A stretch of DNA of 64,000 nucleotides from Budorcas taxicolor. Lineage: Eukaryota; Chordata; Mammalia; Artiodactyla; Bovidae. The notes beneath the pieces are model-generated. The model made no database searches, was not told the DNA's origin, and saw only the letters and a list, made by a program, of their open reading frames with translations. The translations under genes were made by a program, and so were the position numbers. The DNA lies in contig NC_068912.1 of the NCBI RefSeq assembly GCF_023091745.1, positions 70,295,067-70,359,066 of the forward strand, in the 5' to 3' direction. Positions 1 through 10,961 of this stretch are shown one piece after another. Each line of letters starts with the position of its first letter. Position 1 is the stretch's first letter.

Positions 1-420
1 GTATAGGGCCACTCAAATTAAATTGATGTAGTAAATAATTTAGCTGAGTAAAATGAGTAACAATCATTATAGCAGGTAAACATTGCACATCAGCCTGTAT
101 GCCAACATTTGAGACTCTAGACTCTGGTTGGTGTCATTCAGTGGAAAAGAAACTTGGATTAAATTAGCATGCTGCTCAACTTCCCAGGTTCTGTTATTTC
201 AAACCTGTGAACTAACCCTGCAGTGCATTGCAAACCAACGGTCATGACTGCTTTCTAAATTACCCCTGGCCCCCATATCACTAGAAATAGTTGTGTAGCT
301 GTGTCTCTTGGGGATTTAAATTTCCCTGTGACATCTCTGTTCATACACCAGTGTCTCAAAGGGCGCATATGTTTTGCTATCTTTTCATTATGTAAGGAGG
401 TGAAAGAAGATGTTCTAAAG
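1..420. other. Unique non-coding sequence
   Basis: No supported gene or repeat seen. AT-rich, with no long open frame on either strand. Confidence 0.5.
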
Positions 421-606
421 CAGTGATTCTCCAGTTACACTACACATTAGACTTTCATGGGGCACTTTCATGGATGAATCAATCCTTGATCCTACCCCAG
501 GGATTCAGATCTAATTAGTTTTAGATGGGTGTAGGCATAAGTTTTTTGTTTTGTTGTTTTAATTTTTCAGTTGATTTTACTATGTAGAAAAAGTTGAGAA
601 TTGCTG
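421..606. mobile_element. Old hAT-Charlie type (MER-class) DNA element
   Basis: Begins with a CAGTGATTCTC-type end and finishes with GAGAATTGCTG, the inverted ends typical of the MER1/Charlie group. The middle is diverged and interrupted by a T-rich run near 541-570. The flanking 8 bp (413-420 and 607-614) are only partly alike, as expected for an old insertion. Non-autonomous, no coding capacity. Confidence 0.5.
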
Positions 607-752
607 CCCTAATCATTATACAGTCCACACTGGTTGCCCTATATCCCTAAAAATCAGGCATACTATCTTTATATATATATTTTTATCTTTAGAGGTGTGT
701 TTCATTTTAATAAAGGAGTCATTCAGTGATCAAAGGTATTAATATAATGGAC

Positions 753-935
753 CAGTGGTTCGCAAAATGCGACCTTGATCAGGATATCAGCATCACCTAG
801 AACTGTTCCAAATATAAATTCCTGCCTTTGTCTCATACCTATTAAATTGAAAATTCTGTGGGTGGGGCAGAGCAATTGGTGTTTTAACAAGCCCTCTGGG
901 TAATTCTGATGTACACTATAGTCTGAAAACTGCTG
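753..935 (+). mobile_element. MER5A hAT-Charlie non-autonomous transposon
   Basis: Starts CAGTGGTTCGCAAA, carries the diagnostic GGTGTTTTAACAAGCCCTC stretch, and ends in a diverged GAAAACTGCTG terminus. The flanking octamers TAATGGAC (745-752) and TCACGGAC (936-943) agree at 6 of 8 positions, consistent with a decayed hAT 8-bp target duplication. Confidence 0.75.
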
Positions 936-1774
936 TCACGGACTATTGATTGTACTGAAGATTAGTCTCAGTTGGAAAATGGATTGCAGAAGTACCGTGA
1001 ACTTTGTCTCTTTCTGTCTCTTCTACCCTCTGTGTCTCTTCTCTCTTTTCACTTGAGGAAATGATGGTCACTATAAAAGTGATGACCTCACCTTTAAACT
1101 CATTTTTATTATGACTGTAATGATATATATGTGAAATCCTTCCACCCCACCCCCTTTTAAGGATGAACATCACTCATGGCACATCATAGATCTCCACTGT
1201 CTTACATTATAAAATAGGTTTCCTCTCCATTATATCCAATTTCATTTATTACTAAGCTGCATTTGTGTGGAGTTCTACAGTATTTTTCTTTGATCTCAAC
1301 CTCATTGCTACAGAGCACTTTGAATACATAGCACCTTATGGGAGAGATTATGAACTTGTTAATTCCACTGAAGAATTCATTCTGTACAATGTGCTAAATG
1401 GAAATTGCATTGGATTATTTTATATTTAACACATTCCATCAAAACACATTATGTAAAATTATACTACAATCTGCATGTGGGTTTAACTGTGAAATTCAGT
1501 GTTGTGATAGTTCAATGAAGTGAATTCTTTCTCTGAAAATACTATGTTGATAAAATTATTTGTGTGTTCAACTGAACTGATTTTTTTCCCTAGTTTCATT
1601 ATTAAAAGCATAAATTAACCATATGCATATATATAAGACATATATGATCCTTTATAAGTAAGACTAGACTTTTAAAATCTTCTTTGTCATTTCCTTAAAA
1701 TTTAAACTCCACAGAGTAGAGCAGAGAGAATTATTTTCATTGGTCTGTATTTTTGAGTATATGTGTTTATATTC
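936..1774. other. Unique AT-rich sequence, nothing recognised
   Basis: About 840 bases without a recognisable repeat or credible gene. The short open frame across 943-1173 on the minus strand has no familiar domain and looks like chance. Confidence 0.5.
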
Positions 1775-1930
1775 ACTCTATATTCACATATGTCTTTCAC
1801 ATACATGTAATAACGTCAGAGAGGAAAACTGTTATCACTATTTCATAGATAAGCAAATAGAAGTTCAATTAAGTAGCTTGTCTAAAATCATAATCAGTCT
1901 CAGGTCTTCTCACTCCAAACTCTGACTTTT
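1775..1930 (-). mobile_element. MIR SINE remnant
   Basis: Contains a diverged version of the MIR core (Cs-ATTTTACAGATGAG-like at about 1840-1855, then AAGTAGCTTGTCTAAAATCA-like), read in reverse orientation. Ends are not defined. Confidence 0.45.
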
Positions 1931-2194
1931 TTAAAAATCACACACACTTCCTTCTAGGAAGAGGAATATTAAACAGATACTAAGGTATTATATGTGAATC
2001 TTTACATATTTTTGTTTGCTTTGTAGAGATAAAATCAAACCTCATTAATATATAATGTATCAATAAGAAAAGGGTTACTGTTCCAGTCAGTATCAACCAA
2101 AGAATATGATAGATTATTTAAATAATTCAAAAGAAAAATAGACAACCAAAGTAAAGATAGGAAGAATTAGGTTTTGAATTTCTTTCTTTTATTA

Positions 2195-2386
2195 ACAATT
2201 TTATTTTTAAAATATTTATTTATTTGGCTGCGCCAGGTTTTAGTTGCGGCATTCAGGATCCCGAGTTTTGGCATTTGAATTCCTAGTTGTGTTATGTGGG
2301 ATTTAGTTCTCTGACCAGGGATGGAACCTGGGCCCCCTGCACTGGGAGTCTGAAGTCTTAGTCACTGGACAACCAGAGAAGGGCCT
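2195..2386 (-). mobile_element. CHR-2 type tRNA-Glu SINE
   Basis: Reads TTTATTTGGCTGCGCC then GACCAGGGATGGAACCTGG and a tRNA-derived box-B end near 2325-2385. This is the antisense of a cetartiodactyl tRNA-Glu SINE, so the element lies on the minus strand with its A-tail at the left. Confidence 0.75.
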
Positions 2387-3677
2387 GAAATACTTGAGTG
2401 AAGCTTTTTCTATGACTTTGCAAACTCTTGTGTTTTAAATTTATAGTTGAGTTCTTTCAGACTTCTAAGATCAATAATTTTGATTGCAATGGGAAATCAT
2501 TATTTGAGAAAAGAAGACTGTAAAAAAGATTCATCTAGCATGTGAAATATTCCAACAGCTTCAAGGACTGTGGCCCTTGAGAGGAGACTTCTGACCTTGA
2601 TAACATTTTCTTCTACTCTCTTGAACCATCTGATTGTGTCATTTGAAAGGTGTTCCCAGTTACGTGGCCAGAAACAAGCGGTACAAAAGAACAGGGAATA
2701 AATACAACTGCAATTCTTTAAAAGCTGCTCTCACACTCACCCTTTTTCCCCTTTTATTATGTTTTCTCCTTCCCTCTAATATCATGCCTTGCAACAGGAA
2801 AACTATGCTTTTCAAACTAACAGAAAACATAAGCTCTACAATAAAATGGTAGATGTTTGAGAATGCACACTCCCTTCGAAATTCCAATCGGAAGTCTCAG
2901 ACTATTTAATAATCTGTGAAACTGTGTCATATTTTGTAATGATGCAAATCCCCATTTTTATTAGAGAAAATGAGATACATAGAAATACCTGAAACAGATA
3001 AGCTGATACCAAAGAATATAGAAGAACTTACTCTCTGCCTCTTTTGTCAAACATTTCCTGGTCTTATTAACATCTGCTTATAATCAAAGGGTATAGGAAG
3101 GACAAAATTATAGGAGAAATCTCACACTTGTTCAGGCGCTTGGTACTAATGTGACACAGAGACCCTCAAGCTAGTGTTCCTCTGAGGGGAGATGAAGCTT
3201 TTCAAAGGATGCATGAAGGCTACTTTGTGGATGTCAACCTCCATATACACTTTTGTCATAAAATGGACCACCTGAGATCTAGCCTGAGTCAAGGTCTTCC
3301 CTTTTGTCAATCTCCCACTCTCATTCATAATAGAGGCCAGCTCTTCATCCATTTTCCAGTTTTACTGTGTTGCCTCTGGGATGACACAAAATGACAAAGA
3401 AATTATTTGAAATATGGTGCAGGTATTGAGAAAGGTAATGACCTTAATGGCTGGTTAATAAATCCTTCTGCAATTCAAGTGGTTTTCAGTTGTTTTCAAG
3501 AAAACTAAATGAGAAACTAATTGACTTGTCAGCTGATAAGCCTCTTAAATCATCTTTGGTATTTTATCAGTCCTTCATTTTTGGTAAATTACTCAGGAGT
3601 TCAAAGTAGACATTGGTGCACAATACAAGCAAACTAACTCCATTCCCATTTGTTTATTTATGTGACATGCGCAGATA
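2387..3677. other. Unique sequence, nothing recognised
   Basis: About 1.3 kb without a clear repeat. The short open frames here (for example 2634-2852 on plus, 3146-3352 on minus) overlap on opposite strands and resemble no family I know. Confidence 0.45.
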
Positions 3678-3876
3678 CTGTACTTGTGTTAGTCGCTCAG
3701 TCATGTCCAAATCTGCAGTCCCATAAACTGTAGCCTGCCAGGCTTCTCTGTCCATGGAATTCTCCAGGCAAGAATACTGGAATTGGTAGCAATTCCTTCC
3801 CAACCCAGGGATCAAACCTGGCTCTCCTGCATTGCAGGCAGATTCTTTGCCATCCTAACCACCAGGGAAGCCCCAT
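3678..3876 (-). mobile_element. Bov-tA SINE
   Basis: Antisense of the ruminant tRNA-Glu/BovA SINE. BovA body (AGTCGCTCAGTCATGTCC at the left) is followed by the tRNA head ending ACCACCAGGGAAGCCCC. Moderately diverged. Confidence 0.85.
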
Positions 3877-4251
3877 TGTATATCTAAAAAAAAAAGAAAA
3901 AACAGAAAATGTAACAAATGATGATGAACACTATCATTGTAGCAGGAAATAATATTTGTTCACAGATACACAAACTTATTAAACATAGAAATCACTAGCT
4001 TAAACACAAATTTCTACTTTTACTTTTCATGTATAAGGTTTATCAAAATTTATTTGTGTTATTTTGATCAGATGTACATTACTAATTATTGCAATGGTCA
4101 GTTCAGTTCAGTCACTCAATTGGGTCCAACTCTTGTGACCCCACGGACTGCAGCACGCCAGGCCTCACTGTCCATCACCAATTCCCAGAGTTCCCCAAAT
4201 TCATGTCCAATGAGTCCACTGAGTAATGCCATCCAACCATCTTATCCTCTG

Positions 4252-4614
4252 TCATCCCCTTCTCCTCCTGCCCCCAATCCCTCCCAGCATCAGAGTCTTT
4301 TCCAATGAGTCGGCTCTTTGTATCAGGTGGCCAAAGTATTGGAGTTTCAGCTTCAACATCAGTCCTTCCAATGAACACCCAGGACTGATCTCCTTTAGGA
4401 TGGACTGGTTGGATCTCCTTGCTGTCCAAGGGACTCTCAAGAGTCTTCTCCAACGCCACAGTTCAAAAGCATCAATTCTTTGGCACTCAGCCTTCTTCAC
4501 AGTCCAACTCTCACATCCATACTTGACTACAAGAAAAAACATAGCCTTGACTAGATGGACCTTTGTGGTTAAGGTAATGTCTCTGCTTTTTAATATGCTG
4601 TCTAGGTTGGTCAT
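4252..4614 (-). pseudogene. BovB copy 1: C-terminal region fragment
   Basis: A 120-residue open frame covering the conserved C-terminal part of the BovB protein. It has KVHLVKAMFF, a CESWTVKKAE motif and the WRRLLRVPWTARRSNQS stretch, and ends in GGRRRRG. It lies downstream of the reverse transcriptase catalytic core and is separated from it by frameshifts and stops. Confidence 0.85.
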
Positions 4615-4718
4615 AACTTTCCTTTCAAGGAGTAAGCGTCTTTTAATTCCATGGCTGCAGTCACCATCTGTAGTGATTTTGGAGCCCCAAAAATAAAGTC
4701 TGACACTGTTTCCACTGT

Positions 4719-4991
4719 TTACCCATTTATTTGCAATAAAGTGATGGGACCAGATGCCATGATCTTAGTTTTCTGAATGTTGAGCTTTAAGCCAACTTTT
4801 TCACTCTCCTCTTTCACTTTCATCAAGAGGCTCTTTAGTTCTTCTTTACTTTCTGCCATAAGGGTGGTGTCATCTGCATATCTGAGGTTATTGATATTTC
4901 TCCCGGTAACCTTGATTCCAGCTTGTGCTTCCTCCAGCCCCACGTTTCTTATGATGTACTCTGCATATAAGTTAAATAAGCATGGTGACAA
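4719..4991 (-). pseudogene. BovB copy 1: reverse transcriptase core fragment
   Basis: A 90-residue frame containing the intact catalytic motif NLRYADDTTLMAE (YADD codons at 4869-4880) followed by the LKLNIQKTKIMASGP motif. These are reverse transcriptase motifs C and D of RTE-type elements. Both sides of the frame are cut off by mutations. Confidence 0.88.
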
Positions 4992-5134
4992 TATACAGGC
5001 TTGACATATTTTGGAACCAGTTTTCCTTTTTCTATTTGGAACCAGTCTGTTATTCCATGTCCAGTTCTAACTGTTGCTTCCTGACCTGCATACAGATTTC
5101 TCAACAGACAGGTCAGGTGGTCTGGGTTTCCCAT
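4949..5134 (-). pseudogene. BovB copy 1: reverse transcriptase palm fragment
   Basis: A 61-residue frame carrying GNPDHLTCLLRNLYAGQEATVRTGHG, the segment just upstream of the catalytic YADD in BovB. A frameshift near 5020 breaks the link, and the QGCILSP motif expected there is damaged. Confidence 0.8.
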
Positions 5135-5453
5135 CTCTTTCGGAATTTTTCACAATTTATGTGATCCACACAGTCAAAGGCTTTGGCATAGTCAATAAAG
5201 CAGAATAGATGTTTTACTGAAACTCGCTTGCTTTTTCGATGATCGAATGGATGTTGGCAATTTGATGTCTGGTTCCTCTGCTTTTTCTAAATCCAGCTTG
5301 AACATCTGGAAGTTCACGGTTCATGTATTGCTGAAATCTGGTTTGGAGAATTTTGAGCATAACTTTACTAGTGCGTGAGATGAGTGCAATTGTGCGGTAG
5401 TTTGAACATTCTTTGGCATTGCCTTGCTTTGGGACTGGAATAAAAACAGACCT

Positions 5454-5774
5454 TTACCAGTCCTGTGGCCACTGCTGAGTTTTCCAAATTTGCTGGGATA
5501 TTGAGTGTGGCACTTTTGCAATAGCATCTTTTAGGATTTGAAATAGCTCAACTGGAATTCCATCACCTCCACTAGCTTTGTTCATAGTGATGCTTCCAGA
5601 GGCCCAATTGACTTCACATTCCAGGATGTCTGGCTCTAGGTAAGTGATCACATTGTGATTATCTGGGGTATGAACATATTTTTTGTGCAGTTCTTCTGTG
5701 TATTCTTGCCACCTCTTCTTAATATCTTCTACTTCTGTTAGGTCCATAACATTTCTGTCCTTAATTGTGCCCAT
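5454..5774 (-). pseudogene. BovB copy 1: reverse transcriptase N-terminal fragment
   Basis: A 106-residue frame with GTIKDRN, QEYTEELHKKY and NKASGGDGIPVELFQILKD, the start of the BovB reverse transcriptase domain. It ends at the WPQDW motif. The adjoining 5321-5527 frame on the same strand carries the next piece in another phase. Confidence 0.82.
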
Positions 5775-5802
5775 CTTTGCATGAGATGTTCTCTTGGTAT
5801 CT

Positions 5803-6210
5803 CTAATTTTCTTGAAGAGATCTCGTCTTTCCCACTCTATTGTTTTCCTCTATTTCTTTGCATTGATCGCTGAAGAAGGCTTTCTTATCTCTCCTTGCTA
5901 TTCTTTGGGACTCTGCATTCAGATGTCTATATCTTTCCTTTTCTCCTTTGCTTTTCACTTCTCTTCTTTTCACAGCTATTTGTAAGGCCTCCGCAGACAG
6001 CCATTTTGCTTTTTTGCATTTCTTTTTCTTGAGGATGGTCTTGATCCCTCTCTCCTGTACAATGTCACGAACCTCCGTCCATAGTTCATCAGGCATTCTG
6101 TCTATCAGATCTAGCCCCTTAAATCTATTTCTCACTTCCACTGTATAATCATAAGGGATTTGATTTTGGTCATACCTGAATGGTCTAGCGGTTTTCCCTA
6201 CTTTCTTCAA
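5803..6210 (-). pseudogene. BovB copy 1: linker between endonuclease and reverse transcriptase
   Basis: A 135-residue frame starting KKVGKTARPFRY, with the Lys/Arg-rich AVKRREVKSKGEKERYRHLN helix and DKKAFFSDQCKEIEENNR. It corresponds to the region between the two BovB catalytic domains. It ends at a frameshift just after EENNRVGKTRS. Confidence 0.82.
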
Positions 6211-6448
6211 TTTAAGTCATATTGGCAATAAGGAGTTCATGATCTGAGCCACAGTCAGCTCCTGGTCTTGTTTTTGCTGACTGTATAGAGTTCTCCATCT
6301 ATGGCTGCAAAGAATGTAAACAATCTAGTTTCGATGTTGACCATCTGGTGATGTCCATGTGTAGAGTCTTCTCTTGTGTTGTTGGAAGCGGGTGTTTGCT
6401 ATGACCAGTGCTTTCTCTTGACACAACTCTGTTAGCCTTTGCCTTGCT

Positions 6449-6718
6449 TCATTCTGTACTCCAAGGCCAAATTTGCTTGTTACTCCAGGTGTTTCTTGAC
6501 TTCCTACTTTTGCATTCCCCTATAATGAAAAGGACATATGTTTTGGGTGTTAGTTCTAGAAGGTCTTGTAGGTCTTCATAGAACTGTTTAACTTCAGCCT
6601 CTTCAGCATTATTGGTCAGGGAATGGACTTGGATTACTGTGATATTGAATGATTTGCCTTGGAAATGAACAGAGATCATTCTGCCGTTTTTGAGACTGCA
6701 TCCAAGTACTGCATTCAA
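6449..6718 (-). pseudogene. BovB copy 1: APE endonuclease fragment
   Basis: An 89-residue frame with NAVLGCSLKNGRMISVHFQG, FNITVIQVHS and the degraded catalytic FIIGECKSRKS (BovB normally reads FIIGDWNAK). This is the middle of an AP-endonuclease-like domain, which nicks target DNA in RTE elements. Loss of the D-x-N pair suggests a dead enzyme. Confidence 0.78.
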
Positions 6719-6836
6719 AGGGCTACTCCATTTCTTCTAAGGGATTCTTGCCCACAGCAGTAAATATAATGGTCATCTGAGTTAAATTCACCCATTCCAG
6801 TCCATTTTAGTTTGCTGATTCCTAAAATGTCAATGT

Positions 6837-7223
6837 TCACTCTTGCCCTCTCCTGATGACCACTTCCAATTTGCCTTGACTCATGGACCTAACATTCCAG
6901 GTTCTTATGCAATATTGCTCTTTACAGCATTGGACTTTACTTCCATCACCAGTCACATCCACAAGTGGGTGTTGTTTTTGCTTTGGCTCTGTCTCTTCAT
7001 TCTTTCTGGAGTTATTTCTCCACTGATCTCCAGAAGCATACTGGGCACCTACTGACCTGGGGAGTCCATCTTTCAGTGTCCTATCATTTTGCCTTTTCAT
7101 ACTGTTCATGGGGTTCTCAAGGCAAGAATACTGAAGTGATTTGCCATTCCCTTCTCCAGTGGACCACAATTTGTCAGAACTCTCCACCATGACCTGTCTA
7201 TCTTGGGTGGCCCTACACAGCAT
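6837..7223 (-). pseudogene. BovB copy 1: N-terminal region and endonuclease start
   Basis: A 128-residue frame ending in EQYCIRTWNVRSMSQGKLE, the TWN motif that opens the APE endonuclease fold. The upstream part (WSTGEGNGKSLQYSCLENPM and KQKQHPLVDVTGDGSKVQ) is the BovB leader region. The reading frame is lost directly after this motif. Confidence 0.78.
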
Positions 7224-8184
7224 GGCTCATAGTTTCATTGAGTTAGAGAAGGCTGTGGTTCATATGATTAGAATGGTTAGTTTTCTGTGATTGTGATTTT
7301 CAGTCTGTCTGCTCTCTGATGGAGAAGGATAGGAGGCTTATGGAAGTTTCCTGATGGGAGAGACTGACTGAGGGGAAAACTGGGTCTTGTTTTGATGGGC
7401 AGGGACATGCTTAGTAAATCTTTAATCCAATTTTCTGTTGATGGGTGGAGCTGTGTTCCCTCCATGCTATTTACCTGGGGCCAAAATATGGTGGAGGTAA
7501 TGAAGATGATGATAACTGCCTTCAAAAGATCCCATGCATGTACTGCTACGCTCAGTGCCCCCAACCCTGCAGCAGGCCACCACCAACCCATGCCTCTGTT
7601 TGAGAATTCTGGATATTCACAGGCAAGTCTGGGTCAGTCTCTTGTGGGGTCACCACTCTTTTCTCCTGTGTCTTGGTGCACAAGGTTCTGTTTGTGCCCT
7701 CCAAGAGTCTATTTCCCAGTTCTGTATAAATTCTGGCAGCTCTATGGTGTAATTAATGGCGACCTCCAAGAGGGCGTATGCCATACCCAAGTCTGCTGCT
7801 CTCAGAGCCCCTGTCCCTGTGGCAGGCCACTGCTGATCCGTGCCTCCACAAGAGATGCTCAGACACAGTTCTGTCTCAGTCTCTGTGAGATCCCTGGGTC
7901 CTGGTGTGCACAAGATTTGTTTGAACCCTCTTGGCATCTCTGGCAGGAGTGGGGTTTGATCCCAACACGAATTCGCCCCTCCTACTGTCTTGCTGGGGCT
8001 TCTCCTTTGCCCTTGGATTTGGGGTATCTCCTCACATCAGCTCCACCGCCTACCATCTTACTGGGGTTTCTCTGACTTTGGACGTGGAGTATCTCTTCAC
8101 AGCCAGTCCAGCGAAGCTCAGTCGCTGCTCCTGACCTTGGATGTGGGGTATCTTCTCTTGGCCGCTTGCCGCTCCAGCACCACA

Positions 8185-9454
8185 ATTACGATGGTAGCTC
8201 AGTTCAAAAGAAATTCACCATATAGAACATTATGGTCATAGAAATATTTAAATAAAATTTTATATAATAATTTAGTTGCAGAGGAATATGACAGGATGAT
8301 CAATACAAGACTTTCAAACATAAAAATTATACAACAGTAGGCTAAAATTCTGTGGGCAAAGTGGAATGGAAGTGCAAGCATATTAAGAAAAAAACCTGTG
8401 AGATTTCCTAATGCTAAAGAAAAGCTTACTCACCTACTTTTAAAAATGGTCAAGTTCCCCAGGAAACACTAAAGAATAGAGGTTTTTGTGCAGAAGGCTT
8501 ATTGGGTTGTACTTTGGGATGGGCTTAAGCTTTGGGAGGAGGGGATAGGAGAGGGAAGCAGGAACGGGTTGAAAGGAAAGGTGGGTTGTGGTCTAGTTGC
8601 CCTAGGGGCTGCATCCATCCCATGGGTGCTCTGGAGCTCCGATAGAAGAATGAAGGCAACAGGGTCACATCTTTGAATTCCCACAATGGACCAGTCACTG
8701 GATGTGGCTGCCTTCTCAGGAGGGACCACAACCTTTGAGTAGGTATCTGTCTTTCATCAAAATCACTTCCGGTGGAAGACCCAGATGTGTGGCAGCAGCA
8801 GACCCACTCCAGGCAGAATAAATGTGTCGGCTGTAAAGTGTATACCAGGGTGGCACTCCATAGCATCCATTACATGGATAAAGGTGCTATCAGATTGGGA
8901 TGGCATTTCAATTTTTAAAATACATTTAGGAAAGAGATGTAACTATTTCATCTTAAAACAGTCCATTTTATAACGTGCTAGAAATTACATCGGTATCTAT
9001 TATTTAGATTTATGAAAACGCCTTGTTGTCAGTGTAAAAAATGTGTAAGAAGGGACTGACAGTTTTTCAAAGCTTCCTTAGCGGTTAGTGAGCAAAAACA
9101 TTTAAAGAGCACTGGTGTAAAGGACAAAGTGAACAGGTTTCTCAAGCTACAAGGCGTGGCAGCCACCACAAGTGATTGCAAAAATCTCTATTAATGTGTA
9201 AAATGTATTTTGGTTACATGCTACAACAGTGATGATGTCTGATAGAAAAATAAATGAGTGGGTCATGCAGCCTGGGGATGTCTCAAGGAAGGAGTCAGAG
9301 TCCTAGGACAATGCCTACCTGTTCCTAGGGAAGGAAGTGTGCCTGTTGAGTGTGTCCGAGTACACAATCACGAAAACAAGTGTGCTCCCATAGCAATTCA
9401 GTGCTAAAGAGCAGTTTCAGCACAATTTTTCCAAACAGATAGTATGTATTTCAG
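8185..9454. other. Unassigned sequence
   Basis: About 1.27 kb with no repeat I can name. 8480-8870 is relatively G-rich and could be an eroded ancient element. Open frames on both strands at 8488-8866 overlap each other and match no known protein. Confidence 0.4.
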
Positions 9455-9600
9455 GTTCTGCAGGTTCTAAGTATTTCAAAACTACTCAACAAACGGGTGT
9501 GGCTACTCAACAAATGGGTGTGGCTATGTTTTAATAAAGCTTTATTTACAAAGAAAGGTGGCCTGCCAAATTTTGCCTGAGGACTGTGTCTTGAAAAACA
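9455..9600 (+). mobile_element. hAT-Charlie-like MER fragment with internal 21-bp duplication
   Basis: Contains TTTTAATAAAGCTTTATTTAC followed by a GGCCTGCCAAATTTTGCC stretch, the 3' half of a common MER1-group hAT element whose relative lies at 56747-56971. A 21-bp segment is tandemly doubled at 9482-9502 and 9503-9523 with one difference. Confidence 0.6.
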
Positions 9601-9700
9601 GTCAATATTTATAACCATGTATACTAATCCTCACGGAAACTCCCTAAACCCTCACTGCCCCATATGCCGCAAATATTTTAGTTTTCAAAAATATGCCTTA

Positions 9701-10948
9701 CGCAAAACACTCTCGGACATAAATCACAGCAGGATCCTCTATGACCCACCTCCCAGAATATTGGAAATAAAAGCAAAAATAAACAAATGGGACCTAATTA
9801 AAATTAAAATCTTCTGCACAACAAAGGAAACTATGAGCCAGGTGAAAAGACAGCCTTCTGAATAGGAGAAAATTATAGCAAATGAAGCAACTGACACAGA
9901 ATTAATCTCAAAAATATACAAGCAACTCCTGCAGCTCAATTCCAGAAAAATTAATGACCCAATCAAAAAAATAGGCCAAAGAACTAAACAGACATTTCTC
10001 CAAAGAAGACATACAGATGGCTAACAAACACATGAAAAGATGCTCAACATCACCCATTATCAGAGACATGCAAATCAAAACCACAGTGAGGTTCCATTTT
10101 ATGCCAGTCAGAATGGCTGCTATCCAAAAGTCTACAGGCAATAAATGCTGGAGATGGTGTGGAAAAAAGGGAACCCTCTTATACTGTTGGTGGGAATGCA
10201 AACTAGGACAGCCACTATGGAGGACAGTGTGGAGATTCCTTAAAAAACTGGAAATAGAACTACCATACGACCCAGCAATCCCACTGCTCGGCATACACAC
10301 TGAGGAAATCAGAATTGAAAGAGACACATGTACCCCAATGTTCATCACAGCACTGTTTATAATAGCCAGGACATGGAAGCAGATGAATGGATAAGAAAGC
10401 TGTGGTACATATACACAATGGAGTATTACTCAGCCATTAAAAAGAATACATTTGAATCAGTTCTAATGAGGTGGATGAAACTGGAGCCTGTTATACAGAG
10501 TGAAGTAAGCCAGAAAGAAAAATGCCAATACAGTATAATGCATATATATGGAATTTAGAAAGATGGTAATGATAACCCTGTATGCGAGACAGCAAAAGAG
10601 ACACAGATGTTTAGAACAGTCTTTTGGACTTTGTGGGAGAGGGCGAGGGTGGGATGATTTGGGAGAATGTCATTGAAACATGTGTATTATCATATGTGAA
10701 ATGGATCGCCAGTCCAGGTCGATGCATGATACAGGGTGCTCGGGGCTGGTGCACTGGGATGACCCAGAGGGATGGTATGGGGAGGGAGGTGGGAGGGGTG
10801 TCCAAGATGGGGAACATGTGTACACCCGTGGCGCATTCATGGCGATGTATGGCAAAACCAATACATTATTGTAAAGTAATTAGCCTCCAATTAAAATAAA
10901 TAAATTTATATTAAAAAATAAGGCGAATATTGCCAAAAAAAACCCCCC
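9701..10948 (+). mobile_element. L1 LINE, 5'-truncated, ruminant type
   Basis: Covers the last part of L1 ORF2 and a 3' UTR with the GAGGGTGGGATGATTTGGGA and GGTATGGGGAGGGAGG stretches of ruminant L1. Flanked by 13-bp target duplications AAAATATGCCTTA (9688-9700) and AAAATATGCGTTA (10949-10961). The tail is odd: an A-rich end near 10920 is followed by about 10 non-A bases, a second A run and a C run. Confidence 0.92.
10017..10394 (+). pseudogene. L1 ORF2 C-terminal fragment
   Basis: A 125-residue frame, the 3' end of L1 ORF2. It contains a cysteine-rich knuckle ([20 protein letters not shown]) and the [11 protein letters not shown] motif. L1 ORF2 normally encodes endonuclease and reverse transcriptase; only the C-terminal segment survives, and the frame shifts near 10390 into the one at 10328-10558. 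Confidence 0.85.
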
Positions 10949-10961
10949 AAAATATGCGTTA

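Larger units (their letters stand above)
4098..8184 (-). mobile_element. BovB LINE (RTE), near full length, copy 1
   Basis: About 4.1 kb of antisense BovB. It runs from the 3' terminal TCAGTTCAGTCACTC module at 4098 through the reverse transcriptase and endonuclease regions to a GC-richer 5' UTR ending near 8184. Possible decayed target duplications flank it (ATTGCAATGG 4088-4097 and ATTACGATGG 8185-8194, 8 of 10 alike). BovB is an autonomous non-LTR retrotransposon of the RTE clade whose single long protein has an APE endonuclease and a reverse transcriptase. This copy is split into at least seven frame pieces by stops and frameshifts, so it is inactive. It is the only copy here that retains the long 5' UTR. 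Confidence 0.93.

Noticed and set aside
2325..2385. tRNA-like box-B sequences at several loci
   Set aside because: They belong to tRNA-Glu-derived SINE heads (CHR-2, Bov-tA). None folds as an intact tRNA gene by inspection.
4226..4696. 156-codon plus-strand frame, with a close relative at 22451-22933
   Set aside because: Both are the same antisense frame opposite the conserved BovB C-terminal coding region. Recurrence reflects shared repeat sequence, not a gene.
7392..8075. 227-codon plus-strand open frame
   Set aside because: It lies antisense to the 5' UTR and leader of BovB copy 1. No domain is visible, and GC-richer BovB 5' UTR readily gives long antisense frames.
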